Source of the DNA: Ciona savignyi
Taxonomy: Eukaryota; Chordata; Ascidiacea; Phlebobranchia; Cionidae
DNA length: 64,000 bases
Direction of reading: 5' to 3'
Assembly (NCBI GenBank): GCA_000149265.1
Contig: CH003301.1
Span: 1,463,298-1,527,297 of the forward strand
The position numbers and the translations under genes were made by a program. Every line of letters starts with the position of its first letter. Positions within the stretch are counted from its first letter, which is position 1. Shown here piece by piece: positions 12,250-24,063 of the stretch. The notes under the pieces were generated by a model. The model did not search any database and was not told the DNA's origin. It saw only the letters and a program-made list of their open reading frames with translations.

Positions 12250-15200
12250 ATGACAGATGTTGAAAATAAGAAAAGAGGATATCGCTATTCAAAGTCTCGT
12301 GAAAGAGTAAGCAGAGCTGGATTGTTGAAACCTGACATAAATATCAAAGCTGAGCAGTTCTTCGTCAGGTAAGCTGATGAAACTATTATAAGGAATCATA
12401 CCCAATCACCAATGTATTACATTGGTATTCAGTAGTTGCGATACTGCACACACGAGTACCAAGCGTTTTACTGTGATATGCGCTATATATAATGGGATAC
12501 AGTATAATTTTTTATCGCCTGTTTGATGATATGCCTCACGAGGATAAACATGAATATCCTGCCTCTTGTGTGTGAGATTGTGTTCATTTATAAAAAAAAC
12601 ATATGTTTACACACACACACAAACATATATATATTTTCTAACGGCTCCTGTGTTAAATATCATCTGCAGAAATTAATCACAACTTGTGTTAATGTGCATT
12701 TACATAGAGGGTATTTATGTTGAGGTGGTTTTCTGAGGCTGTAGTATAACTGCCTAATTTTTCGATCTATCTGAAATCTGTTGTTAAAACACAATAAACC
12801 TAAGGTTTAATGATAAGGCAATTTAAAATTGACTTGTTTTCATTTTGTTTTTTTGTTCTTTTTTCCAGGTGGTTCAACCTTCAAAAAACTCAGAGGACAT
12901 TAAAAGAAGAATTAAAGCAATTTCGAAAACCAAAAGAAGTTAAGAAAATGTAATTTTGCTGGTTAAGCTTGGCTTGCCTAATTTTGGCTAATCGATGTGA
13001 TAGTTATACACTAGGTGATCTAACATTAGTCTTTGTGAGAGAATTTTTCCATTCATGGAGACGAACTCTGAATATACTATTCTATATAGTTTAAAATGTT
13101 AAAAAGCATGTATTTAAATCTTTATTTGTTTTTATGAATTACCTATTGCAGTTGTAAAAAAAACCTTTTGATTCTGAAACAACATCAAAATTCTTTTTAT
13201 TCATGTATTCTCATTTATAGTTAATATTTTTTATCAAATCCATTACAGTTGTTATTCAGCATCTGCTTTGAGAAAAAAAACTATTTAAATTCCTCATTTC
13301 AGTGAAGATAAGAAATTAGAGAGCACAAAACCGGATAAAGATGCCACCCTCGTTCCCACACCAGTGCCGACCAATGTGAAACCTCTTCTCTCTCCTCGCA
13401 GGAGGTCAACTAATAAGAACCGAACTTCGATAGATACAAAGGTTGGTTCGATCATGTTTCGAGGGTTTTAAAGATAGTATTGTGTTTAACTATCTATATC
13501 AGTCTGGACTGATCATTCTGTCACAACCACATTGGGGAGGGTTATTCGTTTATCAAAATTTTAGGCTGCTTGTTTAATGCATCAGCAATTTTGATAAAAA
13601 AACATGCTCTTGGAACAATGAATGCATTCTGATGCCATTTGAATCTTTATGGCTACGTATTGGATAAAAAATGGGATAACTAGTAAATTAATTTTTTATA
13701 TTAGGTTGACATGGTAGCTCCGTCAGCGTGGTAAGCGAAAAAAGACACCAAAATAATTACATAGTAATATGCCTACCATGCTGCGTGACATTGGCATGTG
13801 CATAAAATGCAAAGTACTTTTGATCGTAAATCATTAATCTACCAGCAGTTGTAGGTGCATTTGCATAGCAACAGAATTAAGCTGTTGTAAAGAAAGCCGA
13901 TCTGAGATGTTCATTATTTGCTACAAATCCTCATATTAAACTTTTACCCCTTTACCCAAACAATGACCGTACGTACTTTTCATTGATGAAAGTTACTTGC
14001 TACTAAATTTCTGTTCGGATTACAGTTTTCCACTTTGTAACAAAGAGAGTCACAGATATGGTTGGAATCGTGGAATTATCAAGACTGGCGAGTCATAAAA
14101 AGATTTAGATCACAATACTTGCATTTGTGTTTTTTTTGCATTCAAATAATTAGGGAAATCTGCAATGTAAAATACAATGCTCGCCAATGTTACTGAGCAT
14201 GGCAATGTCTTTTTTAAAGAGACTGATCAATATGATTTGGTCTGCAAATAAAATTGAAATATTGTTTTTTTGGGTATTGAGCTATGTTAAATACTTAGTA
14301 TTAAAATACTTTTCTATACATTCCAATGTAATTCATTTGATGGGATTTTCAGGAAATTGGTCATTTGCATGCATTTGTCTTTTAAACAATACCATTTGAA
14401 CTGACCCTGGCACTAATCTTATATGAAAACTGGATGGATTTCCAGTTAGATTTACAACTACAATTAAACTCTAATTTTTAAAAGGAACATTCTAAGTTCA
14501 TTATTTTAAACACGCTTTACCACCACCACTGCAGTTGTTTAATATTTCATACCTTTTGTCCCATGTGGTCTGTGAGTTGGCTTGACCACGGAAATGGTTT
14601 CATGTTATATTTTATTTCAAGCCTATATGTTTTTGTGAAGACTTTTACTTCAATTACATAACTTTGATATATGGGAATAGTTAATTTGATTTTAAACGAT
14701 ATATTTCGTTTCTGGACAAAAATAGTAAGCACGTTGTGTGTGTTTTAAATAAACTGGACGACAAGTTGTAATAATAAAAACAGCACGAGGTTAGTTCATT
14801 ATTCCCGTTTCGTCCAATGGTACTCCCTTCACTGACACACTTTATCACAGTGTCAGTAGCCTTCATTATATCGCCCTTGCTTTCTGCACTATCTTTCCCG
14901 ATTGACATAAATAGACCACACTTAGAACAACTGGCGGGCGATATCTTCTGCCGAGACCACGCACATTGATTGGCACTCCATAGAGTATTGAGAGCTTTCT
15001 AAGACGATGCAGCGAGTAATATGCAAAGGCTTGTAGTTAAACTTTGGGTGTTTATTGCACAGACCTCGCCGTTTTAGTATTTGTACTGCAGATTGTGCAG
15101 CTAAGGAACCCTTACGTTCAGTTTACACAAATGCTTTGGTTTGATTGAATATATTATATTGATAAAAACTGTTTACAGCGTAATTATCGTTTCGTGAAGA

Positions 15201-18200
15201 CTAATACATAATTAAGCGCCTGTAGAATTATTAAACAAATAAGGTTTTTAAACAATTTTGAACAGCTATTGTTGAGTGCAAACTTCAATATGATCGGAAA
15301 TATGATTCAGATCGCTGATGCGTTTTGAACATTACTTCATGACCAAAGAAAAATGTTTTATTGAAGTTTTCAAATGTTAAAAAGTCAAGATATGCAAAGC
15401 AGGATATGTTAAGCTTCTGTTATTAACTTTTTTGCAGTAAAGCTTGCTTGAAGGTCGATAATTGTCCGTTTGTGCGTGGCTTCCGGTTATACTCGTTCGA
15501 GTTATTCATTGGTTTTTATAAGAACGAAAATTGTCGAAAATGGATTTCCACGAAGACATTTTTGAACGCAGTCGAAGCCGCTTGCACCTAATGCAAGCTA
15601 TCCGCCGGAAGATGCTGCAAGAAGTTGACGATTTTCAGCCCTTTCCGTCGCACGTATGGAGCCATTTTAACAATACGCGTAGTCGGATTCTCCCACAGAG
15701 TAGTAACGCCCACAATTATACAAGATCGGTCCGTTTAAACAACCTTTCCCGAGTGCTGGACGATAGATTAAGTATACTCAATCAACCTCAAGTTTTTCCG
15801 AACCCAAGTTTCGCCCCCAAAATCGAAAAACGTAGCTTAGATTGGGATAACAGAGTCAATTCAGCAAAAATCGCACAGAATGGACAGAAAATGTTCGTGA
15901 AACCTCCACCAGGTTCAGCACCGAATCGTTATAAAAGCGTATTGACCATTCAATGTTCTCCACCGAAAAATCAGACTTCTTCGACGTTCAGCGTGAATCA
16001 AACTAGTAAAACACGTAATGGTGTTGTGTCTATTCCTGTGCAACATATCACCTGCCCAATGCCACCAAACAAAGGAATTCACTTTCAGATGCGTGGACAG
16101 CGCCCATTAGAACCGGAAACGCATCTTGTTTCATATAGCATGCAAACAACACCGTCTGTTACGTCAGTTCGTCCTGCCGCCAACGTAAACAGTAGCTATA
16201 ACTTATTGAACAGATCTAGCAATATAATGGACGACACGAATATCCAGCCACGTATTTCAGGCAGCAGATTGGATGCACGGAATTGCGTAATGCGACATTT
16301 GCGGTCTGCAATGCCGTCTAATCAGGCAGAACAAAGCAGTATCGTCAAAGGCAAAGACAGTGCTGTCATTTTTCAAGAAATAAAGCGAACGCAACCGGTA
16401 ATCAGTTCCTGTGCGGGCAGTTTTGTTTACAATACAGCAATAAACTCTCCCGACCATACTAGTAAAACACAGACCAGTACAGCTTGTTCCATTGCCGACG
16501 TGTCTTCATATTACAGCGATAACGGTAACTCTATTGAGTCCGTCGTTTTCAAATCATCAAACTCGAAAGTAGAGACGGACAGGGAAGAAAGAACGCTGCC
16601 AGCTTTGCACAGCGAATCGCTAGATAATAGACAATGCATTAATAATGCAGACCCTGTTCACTGTAAGCTCAATTCTGAAAACGAAGCGCACAAAACAGCC
16701 ATGGTTGATATTGAAGTAATGACCAGACTGAGAGACCAGACTGAACTTTATCCGCAACCGGATGGTTCTAGATTGGGCCGGTTTATTAGGGCTAAGTCGC
16801 AAGACGATGACAATTTTGAAGATCGAATCACCGATTTTTTTGGTCAAACCGACGACCTCGACAACTGCCTATGCTCCGATCCTTTCAAGGTGAACCTGCC
16901 CAACTCAATCACCGGTCACAGTGAGACTCCGTTTTTAAACAAAGATGTAAAGGTCAGGGATACAGAACATTTAAGGGATGTCGAGGTACAGAAGATTGCA
17001 GATACTCATATTTCTAATACGGTTATTAAACCTGGATTACAACACCAAAACATTTCTGACGTTACAATAGCAGATTGTGACGTCAAAAAACCGGAACCTA
17101 GTATCGAAGAGAAAAACACAGTAAAAACCAAGGTAATATCTATTTTAAAAACGTAGTTATTTTTATTACGCTAGCCGAACAACAACATATGCAACAGAAT
17201 ATTGATTTGTACACGTAACACTTGCGTGGGAAACCGGAAGTGATGTTTTTTTGTTGTCTGAAAGTAGATGTCCAAAATTATCTCTAGTTTTAAACCCGAA
17301 GTGATGTTTTCTATATTTCTTTGAATCAGTCGTTTCTTACTCAATACTATTTACTGTGAGTTGCTTTGATGAGAGACAAAACCATAGTTACCGTCTTGTA
17401 GACTTGCTGATAGACGACTTTGTCGTTTCGTTCCTTCATTACGTAAATTCAATTGCATTTTTTCATGACTGAGGTAAACGCTCGATCTTTTTACCCGCTA
17501 CAATAATTATAATATATAAGTAAAATATGCTGAATATTGTCTAGTTTGATCACAATTTTATCACAAGTACATTTCTATTGTATGTATATTTAATCTTCAA
17601 TATATATTAATTCTAGACAACATTCATATGGTTACAAAACTAGTTAGAAAAACAAGTAGTGTATGATCATTTTGACTAAATTCAGTGTTTGTTTGTTGTT
17701 AGCGTGGATTGAACGGATGTTTTAATCATTCAGCTTTTGAATGTAAATATGCTAGCTGTTGCACTTTCTTGAACATATATCAATTTAAAATTTCTTGAAC
17801 TGATGTTATCAGTTTTGTTTATTGTTAATTCAGTTGTGCGTACGTATTGAATTAAATGATTAATATTGCGACACGGCGATGTATATTGTATATAAACGCA
17901 GGCATGTATCATAGTGCGTTGTGACGCATCGATACCAAGTCACCTAGCATTAGGTTGGCTCGTTCCAGGAAAACCTCATATCACCAAAACGAATGTAACT
18001 TCGCCAATGGAAAGTTGTAACCACCAACAGTGAACATTCAGCCCTGGTACAAACCTTTTTCCGTTTTATCCATTCGTGCGTTTCTTCTACACAAGTTTCC
18101 AAAGTCATTTTCCAAAGGCAAATTTGCTTTGCCACGAACAGTTATTGATTGAGCATTGATTAATTAAAAGTTATTTTGATAAAACAGCATCATGCGTATT

Positions 18201-21200
18201 AATATTTCATTCAGCGTTGTTGGCTCCACAAGATTGTCTACCAGCGGAGGTTTAATTATAAAAGTTTAATTGTTGTCCAGTGAGTTTTGCTTTCGGTACA
18301 ACAGTCCTCCATAACACGCAAGGTGACCGGAACAACAATTATGACTGGGTTTAAATACAGCGGTTTGTATCGTCACTGAAGTCCGCAATCATTACCGTGA
18401 TTGAAATATATCTCCACTGAATATTTACACAAATAGTACATCATAAAAACGAGTATCAACTATCAGCAAAAAATCCCTTGTACAAGATGATTTTTAAGTA
18501 CAAAATTACTTTAGAAGACTTATTTTCTAAAAGTTGTATAGCTTCCCTTTAAATGACATTATCAATGCAACAATTGCTTCTCGGTAGTCATTTCGCGAGG
18601 AGTTATTTTTGAACGCTTTACCCACGCTGTTTCCCTTTTCTAGTTTCATATGCTGCAGAATATGCTTTGTATTAATGACATTTCACAAGAATAACTATTT
18701 TAATTAATTCTTCACAGTATATTTCTGCAAACTCGCATCTTGTAGCAACAGTGCCGTGATACACGCGCTATGAATCCTTGAAACCAGTTGTGTATTATGT
18801 CTTTAGTTTGAAATATCTAATTGTATGTTTTCAAACCGAAGATATATTTTTTTATATAGAATAACTGGATATTTTTCTTTGATGGCATAACTTAACATGA
18901 CGGCTACATAAAAAACAACTTATTTTTCTTCGTGTAACCCGTGTTTAATTCGTTTAGTATGCTAGAAAGTAACGTCACCTCTCATACTTTCAGCAGGTTG
19001 CCAGTAGCACCGAGTCGTCGCCCGTGTGTAGGTCAAATAAAAAAGATGAAGGGACGAGTAGTCGAATACCAAGATTTCACTTTCCCCATGGACAACCCAG
19101 ACCGACAGGTTCGCATTTAACTTGTGTGGTTATACAACTGTTCGGTCATTGACATGTTCCTGTTAAGTCGTTAGTAAAGTTGTAGACGTGTGAATAGACA
19201 CCGCCATAAATCCCTTAATTGATGTTGATGATCAATTCAGCTATAACACAGTACCAACCATACATATAAATATGGGATGAATGGTATGTTTATCAAAATA
19301 TCATTAAACATAATTCACAATTGGTGGCTTGTTAACAAAGCGGTTATTCGCTGATATATTGATTTTAAAGATTGGAAAAGTTAGCGTTGCATGAGCTATG
19401 AAATAATAACGTAATTTTTTTCAACGTAGCTATTTGTGGCACTTTGCTAGCATAGTACTCATATATGATTTGAAAATAATTACAAAAATGGCCAATTCAC
19501 GCTTGCCTTAATGAAAAAGCTTCATTTTTACTGCTTAGCTGTAAGAGCCAATCGTGTTGATTTTTAAAGGTTATGTGAAAAACACTTCGAATTGAAATAA
19601 CTTTTTTGGAGGTCAAACTCACCTCGCATTTAACTAAATGGCCCGTAGAATTCGCAAGGCTAGTAAGAAATATAAACAAGGACATAGTGTCCAGGTGTCA
19701 ACATATTTGCAAAACTTGATCCTCGAACCAGTTTATTTTATAAAAATATTGTTCTTTTTTACACTGAGATTACATTTGTGTTTTAACCCCGTATAATTGA
19801 CAGACGAACTAACTAAAGCAATAGAAGGAATAAACAGGGCATTCAATAAACTAAAGAATGAGAAACTAACTCGTCAGGAATTGGCACTGATAGCTAAGGT
19901 AAGGTTTACCAGTCTTTAACAAATATTCACATATCATGTTACAACATAGAAGAGTAATTTAAAATATCGGGTGTCAATAATGTAATGAGGACTTTTCATA
20001 CGGAGCAAGAATGCTGAGATTTTGTTCTTAAATTCACGTTTTTTTAAAACATTAATAATAGGATAGGATAGGATAAGATATTCATCTTTATTCCCGTGAA
20101 TGGGAAAACCAAGGGGGTTAACACACGGGCAATCGTCAGATCACCTCGCCCCCACCGTCGGGTTACCGGAGCTATTGCAGTGTGTTGTATATGATAGACA
20201 TGTTCCTTCAATTTGGTAGAACCCATTAATCCGCTGGGTTCAGGCAATGTCCGTAAAGTGCCTTGCCCAAGGACACAACTGACTAGCTAGCGACCAGTTT
20301 CGCACTTGCAACCTTTCGATTGAAAGGCGACGCACTTAACCGTTAGACCAACGGGCCGGACAAATAGTAGTATTTTTAACGTTTTTAGTTCTCGTAATAG
20401 CTGACTAATCGATACAACTTGATTTACTGTTTTTAATTTAATACGTATGTCGAGTTTCGACGGCTATGTGATTTTTATGTAATTTTTTCCAAGGAACTTG
20501 GACTTGGTTCGTATTGGAAATCAGCATTGTACAAAGCAGCTTGTCAACCTAACGCTTCACTTGTTTCGAAATCTGACGTCATTACTATGTGGGAAAGGTA
20601 TGAATACTATTAATTCTTCCACTCTGGTTAAGAATTTTTTTATTCTGTTTTTCGCTAAACATTACGTAAGAAACGCAAAACACTTAACCTCTTTCCGTCC
20701 AGGTGCATATTTGTTAATATAATCCTGTTCGTCCCCGGAGGTGGCAAACATATTGTAGGGGTCGTTTAACTCCAGACCACAGCAAGAGTTACCACAGTGT
20801 GTTATGTAGGTTGGATACATTGCCTCAGTTTTAGTTCATTCACTGGGTTTGGGTAACGAGCGTTAAATGACTTGCTTAACGACACAATCAATTGGCTTGT
20901 GGCTAGTTTCGGTTTTCGTCGAAACATTCGTCTAACGGTCCGGGGCGCTTCCAGACAGCAATAGATTTTAGTTGTTTTTTTTTTACAGAAATATCAATTT
21001 CACAATAAATCTCACAGAATTGCAGCAAAACACCATGACAATCCATCACGATTTGTAGCGATGTTGGCAAAACCGGGCCGCAGCTCACTCGATTTTGATG
21101 ATTTTCTTTGCGTTTTACAGGTCAGTAGGAATACCGACCAGAAACTTAACTTAACACGATCAGTAATATCTTTTACGAATTCTCTGACGTCATGACATTT

Positions 21201-24063
21201 TCTTTTTATTGCATTTATCTATGACGTAACAAGCATGATTATTACAGGACGTGGTTGAATGTCATCCAGGATTGGTATTCTTACGAGACGCCCCAGAATT
21301 CCACACTCGTTACATGAATACGGTGAGTTCGCTTTGCGCAATGTCCTCTACGTTTATATGTGTTTTGTAGTATTGGGTCTTATTCTATTTATTACAACCC
21401 TTTATATTCGACCGGAAACCCAGTACGTGCGTTATGCAGATGTTTTTTTATGTGTAATATTTAACTTGGGCCAACGCGAACCAGATATTGTCATCCGCAA
21501 ATCACTTATCAATTTGACTCGATATTTTGAACTTTTGAACTGCATGTCAGTATATTAATTTTGCCTGTCTAAGTACGTCATTTTATTTGTTTTGTGGTAT
21601 TCACAACTAACATTGTCGATTATGGCGTCACAGGTGATAGCACGGATATTTTACACTGTGAACCGCTCGTGGTCGGGTTGTATAACAGTTCCAGAACTTC
21701 GCCGTTGCAACTTCCTTCAGGTTACTGTTCATTTGTTGTATTTATTTTGTATCTATAGTAAGGGGTGGCTATAGCATTTAACCCCATGAGAACTCGAGTG
21801 GGTTAAAACTCATATTTCCTAAATTGTGTGCTGTTTTAATTATTGGTTTTATGTAATGTAGGTCTATAGTTGTGAATTAATATTATAGGTTATTGCACCA
21901 TGTAGAACTGCATACATATGCTTGTAAGCTTCTATGACTAACACTGTTGCGGCAACCTCCCCATTCTTGTACAGGCATGAAAGGTTCAGTAAATGCTTAC
22001 TTAAGTTTGCTCCAACAGACTTTAGGCATGCTTGAAGACGAAGACGATATTAACATGATTTGCGATTTCTTCTCCTACGAGCACTTTCTACGTTATATAT
22101 TGTAAGTTTTGGGAACTGGACACTGACCATGATTTAGTGATCGACAAAATGGATCTTTCCAGACACGCCAACGGCGGTGAGTGTTGTTTTATTCATTGCA
22201 CACCGAGTTGAAATCATCGTGAGTCAACTTTCACGTCACTGTAAACTTTAGATGAAACATGTTTAATTATGTATAGATTCTAATAAGGAAAACTACAGGC
22301 TTTAGACATTTCATGAATCACGTGATTTATACAAACGTTTCGACTTTCGATTGTAACTAGCTAACTATTTACTTCTTATCATCAGTGTGAAAATGGTTAG
22401 TTTAATTATAACTTTACTTCAGCTTTATCGAATCGCCTCATTGACCGCGTGCTCTCGGGCGCCGTTACCCGGTGGGATACATCAGACCACCGTCTCCACA
22501 AGATGTCGTACGTGGATTTCGTGTGGTTTTTAATATCAGAGGAAGATAAAAAGTCATCAACCAGGTAGAGCTCGGACGCATAATAGACGTAAAATTTGTT
22601 TATAGTTTAAATTTATTTTCCCATCTATCCTTTTCAATCAATCTCTGTTAAGTGAACGTTTATTATACTTCACACGAACCCGAACCTTGTTATCATATTT
22701 TCCCAATCTCACGCCTAATGATAACCATATTTTTTCGTGTGTAGTCCTTTTTTCCAAACAAAAAGTTAAAAGTTTGTTGATGTGACACCACCCCCTCCCC
22801 CTCAGCATTGAATACTGGTTCCGCTGTATGGACGTGGACGGGGACGGTGTTATATCTATGTACGAGATGGAATTCTTCTATGAAGATCAAATGAGAAAAT
22901 TGGAACAACTCGACATAGAGCCATTACCATTTGAAGATTGCGTTTGTCAGGTTTGGTGGAATTACTCGTTTATTTTTGTAATGAGGTGTCAAATGAGATG
23001 TCTATTAATTTTTATGTTTTTATCTGACGTTTATTAAAAGAAATTTAGTCTTTTTTTGATTTCCCTCGGCCTATTTAAAAAAGTGGTGCTTATAACTCGT
23101 TTCTTTCTATTTTTTAATGTGTTCTCAAACACCTTCAACGAACAACGAACCCAAGTGTGGATACACGTTGAATATTGCTTCTCTTATCCTTTGTCACCTT
23201 TTAAATCAATTTCAACCGATAAATAAGTGATTTGATGCAGATGCTGGACATGGTGAAACCGGCGAACCGCGACCACGTGACTTTAAACGATTTAAAACGA
23301 TGCAAAATGGCGCATGTGTTTTTCGATACTTTCTTCAACGTCGAGAAGTATTTGGACAACGAACAAAAAGACCCGTTTGCCCCTCAAAAGGTTGGTTTTG
23401 TTTACGCAATTGTTTAAATGCGTATTTACGGTCGCATGGCCGAATGGTTAACACAAACTATACACGTGTTAATTCTAAAAAAATAACGACTTTGGGGGCC
23501 ACCCATCATGGGTTCGAAGTTCGAACCTTAGCCCGGTTAAAACTATATTGTTAAAATAAGTTTATAAAAAACGTTTGTGTTTCTCTGTATTTCGATTTCT
23601 GCAATATGATTTAAAGTAATCCAAAACGGTGTGGACGCTAGTATTCTACATATTGCCAAATCTCAATCGAAACCGTTGCATGAAAGCAATCCATTCTGTA
23701 CCACAGGACGCCGAGGCGTTACAGAACGAACCGACAGATTGGGAAAGGTTTGCAGCTGAAGAATACGAACTTCTGGTGGCGGAGGAGCAAGCTAACGACC
23801 ACCAGATGTCACTTGACATGTGAGGTTTATTGTGGTGTTGGTGGTGTTTCGATCTTTAAATATTCGGTTTCTGTTCGGCCCTTTCAAATAGCTTCGACTC
23901 TCACAGGTCATATGACGATGACATTGACCCGTTACTCGAGGACGAATTGCGCAATCTGGGAATCAACCACGAGCGAACTCCAACCAATAAGAACAATAAC
24001 GTGCTTGAAAGTGGCGATTTCCTCGACAAGGGCGTGAAAGACGCCAACGACTTGCCCACTTGA
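12250..24063 (+). CDS. PPP2R3: PP2A B''-type regulatory subunit PPP2R3, short-N-terminus form
   Basis: B'' subunits bind the PP2A core enzyme and direct its substrate choice in a calcium-dependent way. This form uses exons 12250-12368, 12869-12949 and 13303-13441, then shared exons 18997-19108, 19804-19898, 20494-20597, 21018-21120, 21248-21322, 21634-21720, 22019-22176, 22423-22564, 22806-22950, 23241-23390, 23707-23819 and 23907-24063. With one frame break corrected it is about 592 residues, close to human PPP2R3B (575). The N-terminus ([18 protein letters not shown]) matches the start of PR48/PR70. Shared landmarks are [30 protein letters not shown], then EF-hand 1 ([12 protein letters not shown], about 339-350) and EF-hand 2 ([12 protein letters not shown], about 414-425), both with all calcium ligands. 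Then come MLDMVKP and [17 protein letters not shown]. The exon at 22019-22176 has one extra base in a TTT run at 22085-22087. A possible poly(A) signal is at 24918-24923. Confidence 0.95.
15540..17132 (+). CDS. PPP2R3: Alternative long first coding exon of PPP2R3 (PR130-like form)
   Basis: A single long exon of 531 codons starts at ATG 15540 ([15 protein letters not shown]) and ends in phase 0 at an AAG/GTAATA donor at 17132. It lies within the intron of the short form and would join the shared exon at 18997 in the same phase as exon 3 of that form, giving about 1010 residues (human PR130 about 1150). The sequence is Ser/Asn/Thr-rich and probably disordered, with a Glu/Asp-rich end. I see no known domain and no direct similarity to the human PR130 N-terminus, so it is linked to this gene by position and phase. 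A TTG at 15531 is in frame but the ATG is the natural start. Without splicing, the frame runs ten codons further to a TAG. Confidence 0.75.
18994..18996 (+). other. Tandem NAGNAG acceptor at the first shared PPP2R3 exon
   Basis: The acceptor reads TTTCAGCAG. Use of the first AG adds one glutamine codon (CAG) and leaves the frame intact; use of the second omits it. Both are consistent with the phase of the two upstream modules. Confidence 0.6.
20058..20359 (-). repeat. Full-length tRNA-derived SINE in PPP2R3 intron
   Basis: This is the best-preserved copy. Read on the minus strand, it starts with a tRNA-like head (GGCCCGTTGGTCTAACGGTT, an A-box-like element), then a conserved body ('gtgtccttgggcaaggcact', 'cattgcctgaacccagc', 'acacaacacactgcaat', 'taacccgacggtggg'), and ends in a short tandem ATCCT tail. 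The head and simple-repeat tail identify it as a Pol III-derived SINE. The open frame inside it is not a gene. Confidence 0.85.
20735..20942 (-). repeat. Degraded SINE copy in PPP2R3 intron
   Basis: Retains parts of the SINE in the same order and orientation as the copy at 20058: 'agttaccacagtgtgtt', 'tcactgggtttggg', 'gacacaat' and a head ending 'gtctaacggtccggg'. It is much diverged. Confidence 0.55.
23430..23545 (+). repeat. tRNA-like short repeat, second family
   Basis: Has an A-box-like 'tggccgaatggttaa' and a B-box 'ggttcgaagttcgaa' about 65 bases apart, followed by 'ccttagcccggttaaa'. The spacing and boxes suit a tRNA-derived repeat. I could not fold it into a full cloverleaf, so it is not called as a tRNA gene. 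It lies inside a PPP2R3 intron. Confidence 0.5.

Noticed and set aside
14681..14908. 75-codon minus-strand frame starting [15 protein letters not shown]
   Set aside because: Looks somewhat coding, but no partner exon was found and it lies in a PPP2R3 intron.
17950..18135. 61-codon minus-strand frame with an AAG/GTTTGT donor inside
   Set aside because: One plausible donor but no acceptor or partner exon; may be chance.
20979..21017. Earlier acceptor (TTTACAG) for the PPP2R3 exon ending at 21120
   Set aside because: It shifts the frame; the acceptor at 21017 keeps phase and aligns residue for residue with human MWRKLLNNHHDD-type sequence.
23430..23545. Functional tRNA gene
   Set aside because: The A- and B-boxes are present, but I could not form acceptor and anticodon stems by eye.
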